Source: Syncephalastrum monosporum B8922
Lineage: Eukaryota > Mucoromycota > Mucoromycetes > Mucorales > Syncephalastraceae
Assembly: GCA_000697355.1 (NCBI GenBank)
Contig: JNEN01000882.1
Span: 62,001 to 126,000 of the forward strand
Direction: 5' to 3'
Length of the DNA: 64,000 nt
The notes below the pieces were generated by a model. It was not told the DNA's origin, did no database searches, and saw nothing but the letters and a program-made list of their open reading frames with translations. Below, piece after piece: positions 36,801 to 47,693 of the stretch (position 1 is the first letter of the stretch; each line of letters opens with the position of its first letter). A program made the position numbers and the translations under genes.

Positions 36801-38575
36801 ATGGCACCCGATCCGCCGACTGATCATGCCTCTGTTCTCTGTTCTGTCCATTCCGTTAGCATGACAGCGACCGTGAGCCAGCCCATCCAGGCCGTTGAAA
36901 AAGTGGGGAATGGCACACCGCCTCCTGCAGTTGCTCCTGCGCAGATGGCCTCGCAGGATGTCGGCCTCTTATTCGTGCGCGAGTACTACACCTTTCTCAA
37001 CAGAAAGCCGTCGCGTCTGCACGCCTTCTACAAGGGCGATTCCACCTTCCTCAGGGGCCACGAGGGCGACCCTGCCCAGGCCTGCCACGGATCAGAGGTA
37101 GACGCATGCACGCCCCCGCTTGACAGGATGACTCATCAGGTATCATCGCCCCACCTTGTGCCGATCTTTTGCGACAGGAAATCCGCCAGAAGATCCAGGA
37201 CCTAGGCTTCCAGGACGCCAAGGTGCTCGTCACTCAGGTCGACAGTCAGCCCTCGGCCAACAACGGTATCATCATCCAAGTCGTGGGTGAGATGAGCGAC
37301 GCGGCGGCCCCGCCGCAGAAGTTCTGCCAGACCTTCTTCCTCGCGCCCCAAGAGAGCGGCTACTACGTCCTCAACGACATCTTCCGCTTCCTCAAGGACG
37401 AAGTCAACATTGATTACTATGCATGCGAGGAAGAGGAGGCCAAGAAGCAGCTCCAGGACGAAGAGGCCCAGCGCGCCTTTGCCAAACCCTACCGCATCCA
37501 CACCGAGCCGGAGCAACAGCAATCTCAGCCTGAGCCTCAGCCTCAGCCCCAATCTCGACCTGAACCCGCCTCGCCCGCTCGTAGCCATCCGGGTGCGCCT
37601 CAGGACCTGCACGCGCCCCCGGCCCATACGCCTGAACCCCCGCAAGAGGCCAAGCACCCCGGAGTGGAGGGGGCTGCTACTGATGCGGCTGTGAAAGAGA
37701 CCGAGGCTCATGAGACCGACAAAGAGGATGCCAAAAAGAAGGACAAAAAGAAGAAGAAAGAGAAAAAGGAGGAGGAGCCGTCCACACCGACCGAGGTCGC
37801 TCTGACGAACAGCAAACCCGAAGTCGAGGAAGAGAAAAAGAAGCCTGTTCAGCAGCAGCAGCAGCAGCAGCAGCAGCAAAAGCCAAAGAACACCGGACCT
37901 ACGACGTGGGCAAACTTGGCTGCGAGTGACCCGAACAAGTGGGGAAGTCAAGTAGCCGAAGCAAAAGCGGCCGCTGCTTTGTCGCCCAAGCCGACCGCTG
38001 CTACCATTCCACCGCCTCAAAGTCCTCTTCCTCAACAGCAACAGCAGCAACAGCAACAGCAGCAACCTCCTCTTCCTCCTCAATCTGTTAAACAGCAGCA
38101 GCAGCAGCACCAACAGCACCAACCACCTCAACAACAACAATACCACCCACGTAAAGGTAGATCCGTCGAGATACCCGCTTTCAGGACGAAGCTGATACTT
38201 CATAACGTTTACGCAGAAGAGTCGACGCAGATTTACGTGAAAAGCGTGGCGCAACATATGACAGAGGATGTTTTGCGTGAGGCATTCAGCCAGTTTGGAC
38301 ACGTCAAATCTCTAAACATTGTGCACAATCGCAACTGCGCCTTTGTCGAGTTTGCGTCGCCGGGCGCTGTCGCCAAGGCGCTGGCACAGCACAAGGTCCC
38401 GGTGGGCCAGCACACGGTGCTTGCTGAGGAACGTCGTCCCGGTGGCAGTCGGCACCATCAATACAGCCGCCAACAACGGGAGCAACAGCAGACGCATCGG
38501 CCTTTTGACCGTCGATTCCAGCAGCAGCAACCTCGTGCAGGCAGAGGCGGCAAAGCATCTCGGGGCGGCAAGTAA
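36801..38575 (+). CDS. G3BP-like RNA-binding protein (NTF2-like domain plus RRM)
   Basis: Probable stress-granule or ubiquitin-protease cofactor of the G3BP/Nxt3/Bre5 type. Two exons (36801-37097, 37178-38575) give 564 residues. The NTF2-like domain starts near residue 50 (VGLLFVREYYTFLNRKPSRL, FYKGDSTFLRGHEG, then EIRQKIQDLGFQDAKVLVTQ, CQTFFLAPQESGYYVLNDIF). The centre is disordered: Pro/Gln/Glu, a Lys-rich block, polyglutamine runs of nine and ten, and a conserved-looking TWANLAASDPNKW. The C-terminal RRM has RNP2 QIYVKSV and RNP1 NCAFVEFA, followed by an RG-rich tail (RAGRGGKASRGGK). The start is the first ATG, MAPDPPTDH. The long minus-strand frame opposite is an artefact of the Gln/Lys codons. 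Confidence 0.9.
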
Positions 38576-38977
38576 TGGAATGGACCCTTTCTCTTTCTTG
38601 TTGTCTTCTGTACCCCTCTTTTTTCCTTTTCTTTTTTACTTTACTTTTCTTGTCTGCATTGTCTCCTCCGCTGGCTCGCTTGTCTATTTCTCTCTCTCTC
38701 CCTTCTCTTTCTCGTACGCACGCAAAAGCACACACACACACACACACACACACGTCACTTTACTCTCGTTATTCCACGCATTTAACACGCATCACATATC
38801 CACGCTTCGTTTCTTTCCATTGATTGGGTTTTTCTTCTTTTTTTCCTTTTCTGGCACGTTCATGTAAACAAAATGGCCCAGTGTACATCTAACAAACAGG
38901 CACATACACACACACACACGCACTCACTCACACAGCATACAACAGAGAGAGGAATAAAAAAAAAGTAAAAAAAGGTA
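38576..38977. other. Convergent 3' region with CA repeats
   Basis: Contains pyrimidine-rich 3' UTR sequence of the G3BP-like gene, a (CA)n microsatellite at 38729-38753 and a second CA-rich tract at about 38900-38940. No gene was seen. Confidence 0.5.
38729..38753. repeat. (CA)n microsatellite
   Basis: About twelve uninterrupted CA units in the 3' flank of the G3BP-like gene. Confidence 0.9.
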
Positions 38978-40640
38978 TTAGGAAGAGGAGGCTTGTTTTT
39001 CAGCCATCATGGCTACGACAGCAGCGCCCACGATACGTGAAAATTTGACAATGCCGACGGACAGACGCGAAGAAACGTCATCGGGAATAAGCGCCTTCAG
39101 GGTCTCGCATACACGCGGATGGAAGTTGGGATAATCCTTGTAGACTTCACCGCTGATCGCGATCGTGAACCCATCCTCCGGCGCGACCGGCATGTACTTG
39201 ACCACACTGGCAATGGATGCCCCCACCACTATGGCCGCCCGGTGTCCCACCAGTTCGCAGACATACTTGACGATCTCGCGGTCCGCCAACGACGTCTTGC
39301 CCACCTTGCACATGTCCTCGAGCACGACCCGCGTGTCTTCGAGCTCCTCGTCGTCATTGTCAGCTTCGCAGACGTACATGTAGCTCGTGTCAAAGTGGTA
39401 GGGTGTCCGCAGCAGGCCGTCCTCGTCTCGGAAAGACACGACCGCGTGCTCCACGAGCTCGACGAGGATGTAGCGTACGATCTCGCCGAGGTACATGCCC
39501 GTCGTCATCTTCTCAAACGAATGGATGCCCCGGTTGTTGCTGTCACGGTCCAGGCGATGGTCAAATACAGACATGGGCAGGTACCGTGATCCAAAGTTAC
39601 ACCATTCCGTGTTCACAATCATAACTTCCTGCTCTAGACTGGCCACATCGATGCCTAATTCCCGCTGCTGTGCGAGGAATCTGCGCATATTGCTGACACG
39701 ATCGTAGTACGCACAGTTCGTCCCTGCGCCGTGCACAATGCCGACTCGGGTTGCTGGATGCTGGTATGCGTGGGCGAGCAGTGTGCAGACGCCGTCTAGA
39801 AAGAGGAGCTTAGTCTCGTCCTTTGTCGAAGCCTCCGCGTCTCTACTTACCATTGGCAATCGCCACAATGCGGACGTTCAAGCCCTTTGCACGGAAGCGA
39901 TCGTGGAAAAGTTCAATGATATCACCTCCAACGACGTTAGGAAACTCAAAACCATGCTCCAAGGCCATGACCGTGCCGCGATCGAGGCCGGTCTGGCGCA
40001 CAGCAAAGCCAACGCTGATGCCCATGGAGTAGGTCGGGCCTTGCGGCATGGAAACACGACGCTGGAAGTCGGATATGCAGTCGGCGACATAGTCGGTCAG
40101 GACGTTGAAGTCGTCGCCGGCAGTCAGATCGTCGGGGATCTCGTACTGATACTGGTTGATCGCAAGCTTGCCGCCTTCGCCCTTGAGTTTGACCTGGCAG
40201 ACATAAATATCCACCCCGCTGATCTCCAATGCAAGGTAGGTGCCCTGCTCGTTGCCGGTCGGATAGCCTAGTAGAAACGCAACCCGTCTTCAGCTCTCTT
40301 CGTCCACTGCCTAGCAACTTTCTCACGCAAAATAGCAAATAGAAAAACATTCGCCTTATGCCCCGCTTTGGTACTTTTCTTTCATACCCGTCACATAAGA
40401 GGGGATCATTTTGAGATCGCTGCTGCGAGTCGCGACGTCGTGCGAGTCATCGGCGAGCCCTGCACGCATCTCCTCCTCAAAGCCGCGCACAAGTACATTG
40501 AGTTGGTCTCGCGTGACTTGGAACATGTCTCTCAGTTTGTCCATTGCTTCTTGCTGCGCTGGCGAGCCATATCTCAGCTCGTAGTCTCGTCGTCGTCCGC
40601 GATGGTCGCTGCTGCCGAAAGTACCGTGTTGGCCGGACAT
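38978..40640 (-). CDS. Hexokinase-family protein with degenerate active site (pseudo-hexokinase)
   Basis: Three exons (40640-40388, 40267-39851, 39795-38978) give 495 residues with the full hexokinase fold: DLKMIPSYVTGYPTGNEQG, NDGVCTLLAHAY, FEKMTTGMYLGEIVR, FDTSYMYVCE, REIVKYVCELVGHRAA. Key motifs are altered. Phosphate-1 LDLGGTN reads LEISGVD; the sugar-binding FSFP segment reads VGFA; WTKGF reads LEHGF; phosphate-2 GTGTN is GAGTN; the adenosine region AVDGSVY reads AISGEVY. The catalytic Asp in ND and the Glu in NTEWCNFG remain. The frame is intact with clean introns, so it is not a decaying copy. Aspergillus HxkC and HxkD/XprF are known atypical, probably non-catalytic hexokinases with regulatory roles; a similar regulatory or sensing role is inferred here. 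Confidence 0.9.
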
Positions 40641-40763
40641 TGAGGTGTACAAAGTAAAGTTACCTACAATAGCGCGGTCCAACTATTTTTCATTCTAACG
40701 GAGTTCCAAAGGCATCCTTTTGAATTTGTCTGTCCATGTCCCTCCGCTTTATTCCTTGCCAAA

Positions 40764-41042
40764 ATGCTCGAAACTGAAGAGCGTCGCTCCCAGCGTAAGT
40801 AGCTTAATGTTTTTTACGTCAGTATTCATGAAGAGCTTTAGTTGAAGCACCCTATCATTTCCCACTTAGAAATTGTACAAGTAAACGATCCATGTCGACT
40901 CTCTATGGTACGCCTTGGTGTAAACCATGATGTAGCAGCAGCTGCTTGGCTATCCCTGCCTTACATCAAAAGGGTAGCCATATGCCCTCCACCGGTAAGC
41001 AGTTTAGCTCGCTCAATGTATAGCGCCGAACAGACGCTATAG
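40764..41042 (+). CDS. Small hypothetical protein divergent from the pseudo-hexokinase
   Basis: Two possible exons (40764-40794, 40870-41042) with a GTAAGT donor and a TTAG acceptor give 67 residues, starting MLETEERRSQQIVQVND and containing RLGVNHDVAAAAWLSLPYIK. The start lies only 123 bp from the divergent hexokinase-like gene. No family is recognised. The in-frame splice is the main support; it could also be a 5' fragment of a longer gene, since another donor-like GTAGCC follows at 40974. Confidence 0.35.
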
Positions 41043-42561
41043 AAATAGCGTGTACTGATACACTGCCTTACTGATGCACTCACGTGCGACATACGATTAC
41101 AACTGAATAAATATTCAAAGATACACGTCCACGCATATCAAGCATGCAGCTTTATAACATGGCAATGCTAATCAATGAAATTGCTGGCCAGAGATATGTG
41201 TGTTACATTCTACTTATGGCAAATACGTACCTTTCTGGTTCAGGAAACAAAAATACAGTATGAAGGTTTACGGACATTCATATGCTTAAATCGGACCGTT
41301 TATTGCTGCTGTGATCTATTTAGATTTTGAATATGTGTCTGTTTCATAGAGAGGAGTTTTGACGGCTACGGGTAAACAGTTGCAAGGATGGAGGCAAAGC
41401 AAGCGAGACAGAGGAAGGGAGAAATAAGCAGGTATTTCTCGACGGAACACAAAATGCTTTCGTACACACAGTGCATCAAACACATCATGTGCCATTCTCA
41501 TATGGATAACTCTGAGCACGTTTGAACATGAACTCTCCATTGCCCCTCTCACCTAAAGAAGAAAGCCCACTTATGCTCTGCAAAACTGTCCTGGTCATGG
41601 GTCTTCTCAGACAACTCACTGTACGCAGGGTGCAGCCGCAGAATCTCATCCGTTGGCACCCGATAGGAACGCGGTCTCATGTATTATATGGAGCTATATA
41701 GGATGAATGTGGAAAAAAAAGTGACTAGGATTGTGTACTGATCGTTTATAAGTATGATCGGCCTCCGCGACGCTCAGGCGTGGTCCAGGGACAGTGCGAA
41801 TCAGCTTGTTATATTTGTAGACTTGTTCTATTCCTTTTTTTATATCTGGTTCATTGTCTCTGGGCTCTGTTCTGTACCTTGGGAATCAAGTTCTTGACCT
41901 AAAATTGAGCTCGCAAGACTTCACGTCAGGTGGCGATTATTGCCGAACTCGCTTCTCTTAATGCATTGGTACCTCCACACTGCTGCTAAATGTCGAGCGC
42001 CGCGTATCCAACAATGTGCGCGTAATTCTACCACAGTATCCCAGCTAGAAGTCAGCTGAAGCTGCTTGATCGAGAATCTCGAATGGAGCCATGTCTTGAC
42101 GTCAAAGCAGCGATCGTGACGGTTTTCATGCATACCCGTGTCGGCGAATCATTCGTCATTCTGATAATTTAGACAATCCGTATCCTGCTTGACTGCAGTT
42201 ATGGACTGATTGCTCTGAGTTCGCACACCACTGTCAGTGTATAGAAGTGAGACAGCTTTTTGGTTAAACAGTGAAAGCATATGGTGTATCACGATACAAT
42301 CCACTGTAGAACCCATGGTATACATATTGCGTGCAGCATCTGGAGAGTAGCTGTATATAACGCATAGATCTTTTGGTCCCTGTATGGCTTCAAGAACTGT
42401 TACACGCGGAATGTAATGAATTTCCCCCATTTTCAGTGCGTCAATGTTTTCATGCAGCATCATTCGAGGTGTTGTCTGTGAATCGCATAAAGAAATAGGG
42501 TTTTAAAACGCCGCGATTCATTTTTATCCCCTTTTCTTGTTCCTTCTGACAACTCTCACCA
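41043..42561. other. 1.5-kb region without a recognised gene
   Basis: Short frames only. The longest, 42149-42463 on the minus strand (104 residues, MMLHENIDALKMGEIHYIP start), shows no familiar motif; it ends 99 bp from the divergent F-box gene and might be a small gene. Otherwise nothing was seen. Confidence 0.4.
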
Positions 42562-44126
42562 ATGGTGCAGACGCGATCCCAGAAACGAGCTTTGGAGAAA
42601 TTAGAATCTAACGGCGCCGATGCCGATTGCAAGCCCGATGTTACTGCAATGGCGCCATCAAGAAGCTTGAAGCGTTCCACTTCTGATGCAACAGAGGATC
42701 GCCAAGTTGTCCAACAGCGCAAGAAGAGAAGAGCAGTCGTACAGAACCAGGCGGATCGCCTCACCTCCCTCGCAGTTGACGTTTTGGTATGTATGGAAGG
42801 GAACGTGTGCTTTCTTTTCATTTGACAACACTAGCTGACCCAATTCAGTTTATCATTTTCAATCTCCTTCCGGCGCGCGACATATTTGCGCTGGAACTGA
42901 CTTGCCGTCGGCTCGCGCAACTCTTGACGGACGAAGGGCCGGATGGGGCCTATTTATGGGCACAGAAGGCGGCGCTTATCCATCTGCCCCAGACGACACT
43001 GCTATCGCCCAAACGCCTCCTTGCCCTGGTCTCCCTTCGCGGGTGCCAAATCTGCCGGCGGCCCCGGATCCGAAAGGTTTTCTGGATGTTCCTTATCCGC
43101 TGTTGTGACCACTGCTTTCAATCACATACCATCAGGCACTACGTCCTCGATTGTGAGAAGCTGGCACGGGAGTATGCCTCGCTTCCTACAGTTCAAGGTG
43201 AAGGCTATTGTTCATCGACACGAGAAATATGCTACTATCGGTACTACTGGAGAGCAGACTTGGTCGACGAGGTCCCTACCGAGGAGCAGCTTCAGGCCCG
43301 TCGAGCCCGTCTCCACGACTTACACCAGCTCCATTCTGATATGTCCATCTGGGAGTCAGACCAGATATCCTATAAGCGTCAAGAAGGCCACCGATACCAA
43401 GAACAGAATCGCCCCAAGATTGATGACCTAGTTGGCCGCCTCGAGCCTAAGATCGAATGGGATATTCTCCAGCGCTGCAAGGCTTATCAAAACGCCCTCA
43501 AAAAGCAGGACAAGATGACCAGTCGATCCTTAACTCTGCTTGCGCACAAATTGCCCAAGGAAGCGCAACAGGTTCGCGAAGAGCTTCGGCAAATATGTCT
43601 CGAAGCCGAGCGCCAACGTCGGGAGCGCGAGACGGAGCAGCAGCGCCGGCAGCGCGACTACCGTCTCGTCAAAATGGTACATCAGGATTTATTCAGTCCT
43701 GCAATGGGATATACGCCTTATACCTCTACATTTCCTCTTCATCAATGGTTTCGATACTCACACACCATTATCAATGCAGCTATAAACGCTGGCGGTATGT
43801 GCAGTGCGGTAAAAGTTCACCCCAAAACCATCATACTAATCACTCTGTGACACACCTTTACAGTCCCTTATGACTACGAATCAAAGGTCGAGCTGAAACC
43901 GAATGACGTGCTTACCCGAATGCGCCCTATCTACAGTGAATTGCTGCAAACACTACTCGAACGACGCAATGGTGGTACGATATACAGATGCCTTCACTGC
44001 AATAACATGACAAGGTTCAATTATAATGGCGTCCAGTGTCATATGAGGGCGAAGCACGGCGTCTTTAATGAATCCTATGTACAACGTACCGTCGACTTGG
44101 TACAGCGGTCACCAGAAAACGCCTGA
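42562..44126 (+). CDS. F-box protein with cysteine clusters and a C-terminal C2H2-like finger
   Basis: Three exons (42562-42786, 42849-43794, 43864-44126) give 477 residues. A basic N-terminus with two nuclear-signal-like stretches (TRSQKRALEK, QQRKKRRAVV) precedes the F-box, LTSLAVDVL joined to FIIFNLLPARDIFALELTCR, the Skp1-binding element of SCF ubiquitin ligases. Next comes a cysteine pair set GCQICRRPRIRKVFW and RCCDHCFQSH, likely zinc-binding. A long charged coiled-coil region (QVREELRQICLEAERQRRER) follows, and a C-terminal YRCLHCNN...CHMRAKHG finger (CX2C, HX4H). This domain order suggests a substrate receptor with its own zinc modules; the substrate is unknown. Confidence 0.85.
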
Positions 44127-44944
44127 TGTGGGTATTCTTCGCGCTCCCTCCTCCTCCAACTAAATCATTGCCATTGCCTTCGGTTCTTCGCCCTCCTCAT
44201 CCTTGCATATCACAATACCATACATGTAGCAGATACATAAATACAAATACAGTCAAAATAACATATATATCCTAGCTGCCTCAAATCATGATCAGACTCT
44301 GCGTATCGGTAAGACTCGTATGTAATTTCCAGTACGTAGAAGCTGCGTGTTTGGTAACGCATAGAGCTGCCTTCTGTATTCTAATCTGGTGGCTTCGATA
44401 TTATTAAGTGGGCTGTCAGGTTCAGTGCAAGCATGACCGCGATGGCATGGTCAAGGCGACATAAGGGCTACTTGCATATGCAAGTTAGGCCCCATCTAAG
44501 ATTAGATCGCAGCCTCAACTTTATTTACAGACATGCCATTATCTAATCGATCATCATTATAATCTACAAAATCCTTACGCACCGTGACAATGGGTTCTGA
44601 TAGAGCAAGAAACAGCAGGTTTTTAATGGGAACTTTTTCGTGTGATTGAACATAGAGTAGATAGTAAAGATATAGATGTGCCATACTAAGTGGATAATGT
44701 AATGATAAAGAAGTGTTATACAGAATGCGGGGGGAGTTTAGGGATACAAAGGAAGAAACCTATTGATACAAAAGAAAAAAATGATAAAAAGGAAGAGAGG
44801 GAATACAAAAGTGGACATATATACAAGAAGTGGAATGGCTTTTTTGCTACCGCGCGTATGGAGCTTGTGCCGCGTTGTGGACCAAGTGCATGTTGTGTGT
44901 GCATGAGTGCATGGAAAAGAGAACGTAGGTGTGCGAGTGCATAT
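44127..44944. other. Convergent region between the F-box gene and the DUF8032 gene
   Basis: About 820 bp, AT-rich, holding the two 3' ends. Only short frames without resemblance to known proteins were seen. Confidence 0.45.
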
Positions 44945-46467
44945 CTAGTCGTTGGCTGGCAGGGACAGGAAGTTGTTCATAGCAAAGTCATCTTGCTCAA
45001 TTTTCAGCCACCAGTCGTCCGCAGGTGGAACCAGTGGAGGTTGCTCCCACAGCATAGTATTATCACTGTTGTCCACGAGCGTGGCCAAAAAGTTCTCCAT
45101 ATCAATCGGATGAATGGGTGTGGTCGTGGCGGTGGGTGGGACAGATGTGTCATAAGAAAGGACGGGCATAGGCGGAGGAGACAGCGAAGGCGACGAAGCG
45201 GACGTGGACGCCTCGGGTGTCGTGGCAGTGGGCATGCCGTCATGCGGCATAGGATCTTGCATCACCTCCTGCTCTTCTTGTGACGGATACTCCTGTTCTT
45301 CACTGGTGCTTGGCGTAGGCGAGCTTTCATTGCCACGCTCGTGTCGCTGCCAGGACTGCTGAAAGGCGGGCATAAATTTGGCGCGATATAAATCAATCGC
45401 GCGGACCAATAGATGATTTTTGCCGGCCAGGTGGCGTGCGTTCAGCCATGCGAGCTTGTAACCAAGCTCGTTACAGATGGATGCCTCGAGTGAGTCGTCG
45501 TCGGGAAACGCGCAGTTGGCCGCACGGAAATCGGTCGGAATCAGGTCCAGCGAAACGGTCTCAACGTTGATCTTGATCCGACACCGCTCTTCAGGACTAT
45601 CACCGATAATGAGCGTTTTGGGCGAGTGGGCGGATTTGACCGTGGCCGCAGCCAGCGTCCTTGGGAAAGGCGCCCGCATCTCTTCCTCCAGCAGCGCCTT
45701 GTGGCTCTCCTCGTCCATCTCCTCTTCGAGCTCGTCGTCGGGTTTGATGCGCTTCCGGAGCGTACCGTTCATCAGCTTGGCCTGGCGCGCCACCCGACGC
45801 GAACGCATGCTGGGCAGGCGATTGCGATAGGAGTCGACCGCACGTTGGATCAGTCCACGCTTGCCACCGATCTCAGACGCGTTCAGCCATGCGAGCTTCC
45901 AGCCCAGCCGGTTGCATTCTGTCTCGTAGTTCCATCGGTTGCCGCGATAGGTCTCCTTGGGCAGATTCGCACGCGGGTAGACCTAATGTAAGGAATCAGT
46001 ACAGAGCGTATCTCTCTCTCTCTCTCACACACACACGCGCGCGGAGATGGATGACTTACGCAGTTGTCCAGCTTGAACTGGTCTTCCAGTCGATCCAGAT
46101 GAACATTCTGGATGTCTGTGCGGATAGTGTATCGCTTTAAAACCCGGTTATGCGAGTACAAGAACGAAACCCATTCGACGCCGTCACGTATCTCCACCAT
46201 AGGTTCATGCTGATTGTGTGGCCGCTTGGACGGAGGCGGACCGGACGTAGCGACAGTCGTTTTTGTGGATGAAGGTTTGAGTGTGGCCACAGCAGCCAAT
46301 TCGAGCTTACGCTTCTTGGCCCGGTGGATGGTCTCCTCTATCAAGCCAATTTGTTCGCATGATAGGTTCTGGAGGGCCTGCTCGGTCTTGGCCGGCGAGT
46401 GCAATAAATCGTGCAGTGAAAGATGTGACATGGAGCAGAGGCAGGATGGGTTGACTGTGTCGTCCAT
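44945..46467 (-). CDS. DUF8032-type fungal protein with an internal domain duplication
   Basis: Two exons (46467-46060, 45982-44945) give 481 residues. The first domain, near residues 90-200, has EWVSFLYSHNRVLKRYTIRT, DNCVYPRANLPKETYRGNRW, ETECNRLGWKLAWLNASEIG and KRGLIQRAVDSYRNRLPSM, then the basic RSRRVARQAKLMNG. After an acidic linker a diverged second copy follows: RCRIKINVETVSLDLIP, ANCAFPDDDSLEASICNELG, YKLAWLNARHLAGKNHLLVR, AIDLYRAKFMPAF. Shared positions include the NC-x2-P, LAWLN and RA-x-D-x-YR motifs. The tail is Ser/Pro/acidic and ends FLSLPAND. The first domain matches my memory of the fungal DUF8032 family; the molecular role is unknown. The acidic tail and basic cluster would suit a nuclear regulator. 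Its intron holds a (TC)n(AC)n repeat. Confidence 0.8.
46011..46043. repeat. Compound (TC)n(AC)n(GC)n microsatellite
   Basis: About eight TC, five AC and three to four GC units in succession, inside the single intron of the DUF8032 gene; the GC part could adopt Z-form DNA. Confidence 0.85.
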
Positions 46468-47693
46468 GGCGCCCTGAATGGAAGGAAGCGAAACAAGTTA
46501 AAGAAGCAAAGACCGGACCGAAGAAGAGCGGGCAACTCTAGCAGAGAAAAAAACTTAACAGGACGGGGTTTGTGAAACGCCAAAACCCGGAAAAACCTAA
46601 CCGGACTTCTTCAATTTCCCTTTATCACTGATCAAAAAAAAATGGGCATTTTCTGAAATTTTTATAATATATGTCAGCAAGTGCTATCGATCAAACATTT
46701 TATGTTTTTTGATAGATATGAATGAGAAGCACATCTACTGTATATGTGTATATGCTTCACAGATCAAGACCCGCTCGGCTTCTATCGTCCTGCTTCCATT
46801 TGTACGTACAGACATTGAGCAAAGCGCGGTACGATCGCCCGGCAAAATGTTTATTCATCAGTAACCCCGCCTTTGCGACCTATTTCTCCATAAAGCGAGC
46901 CCACAAAGACGAAATCATTCTCATCCGATAAGTCTTTTTGCAAAAGAGCCAGAGCCACGTGGAAAGTGAGGAAGCGCACCGGTTTGGATCCATCTCCTGT
47001 ACGACACAAAATGCATAGGACGAGTAGTTCTTTTTCTCTCTTGCGCACACTCTCTGTAACTTGCTCCCGCGTTTGACTTGTGACAAAAGCAAATGCAAAT
47101 CGGGACACAAGTGTGACAACGTGGGGACTGCACTCGGGGGACGCGTATTGCTGAGTATTGTAAATAAAGTGTATATGGAAGAATGACTGTGAACTGTTCA
47201 TGTTATCAGATCCGGTATGGTTTTGCATCGTCATCCCTATTTCCTGAGTAACATCCGATCAAGACTTAATGCGTTGGCGCTCCGCTCGATCGGCAAGAAG
47301 TCACTGTGAATTTTAGTATGCCTTTCTCTGATTTGCAAAGAAAAAGGCCTCACCTCAAGGAACACTATTCCGCGTTCCACAAAGAATAGAAGCGGACCCC
47401 CAAGACGAATATTAATTGTGTTTGTTTGCGACCCACGGGAAGAGAAAACAGAGATCGCCGAACATCCTTCCTTCGTTAAGTGACTTTTTTTTTCCTTCAG
47501 GTGGATGGTGCAATCATCATCACTGGCGAAAATTTCATCGTATGTGTTGCACAAGCCAAGGGGACAGTGTCACCGAACAGGAAAGATAAATCATAAACAA
47601 GTAGATGTGTATGCTGTGTATAAAAGGGGTCCTATTGTATTTCATAGACGGAGGGGCACTTATTTACTTTATATATATATATATATATATTAT
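46468..47693. other. Intergenic region with an AT microsatellite
   Basis: About 1.2 kb upstream of the DUF8032 gene and downstream of the C2HC-PHD gene. A frame at 47237-47554 (minus, 105 residues, MCNTYDEIFASDDDCTIHLK start) has no recognised family, though the start loosely resembles a zinc-finger-like Cys/His spacing. An (AT)10 run lies at 47671-47690. Confidence 0.4.
47671..47690. repeat. (AT)10 microsatellite
   Basis: Ten AT units just outside the stop codon of the C2HC-PHD gene. Confidence 0.9.

Noticed and set aside
37202..38302. A 366-residue Leu/Arg-rich frame on the minus strand
   Set aside because: It is antisense to the G3BP-like gene; the Leu runs are the complement of CAG/AAG codons for Gln and Lys.
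38978..40640. The possibility that the hexokinase-like gene is a decaying pseudogene
   Set aside because: The whole frame is open through 495 codons with consistent splice phases and conserved structural motifs; only ligand-binding motifs are changed, which fits altered function better than decay.
42149..42463. A possible 104-residue gene on the minus strand
   Set aside because: No family, no visible promoter or intron structure; too little to annotate as a CDS.
45500..45830. Ser-rich plus-strand frame in the DUF8032 region
   Set aside because: It is antisense to the duplicated DUF8032 domain; the Ser run mirrors Glu/Asp codons.
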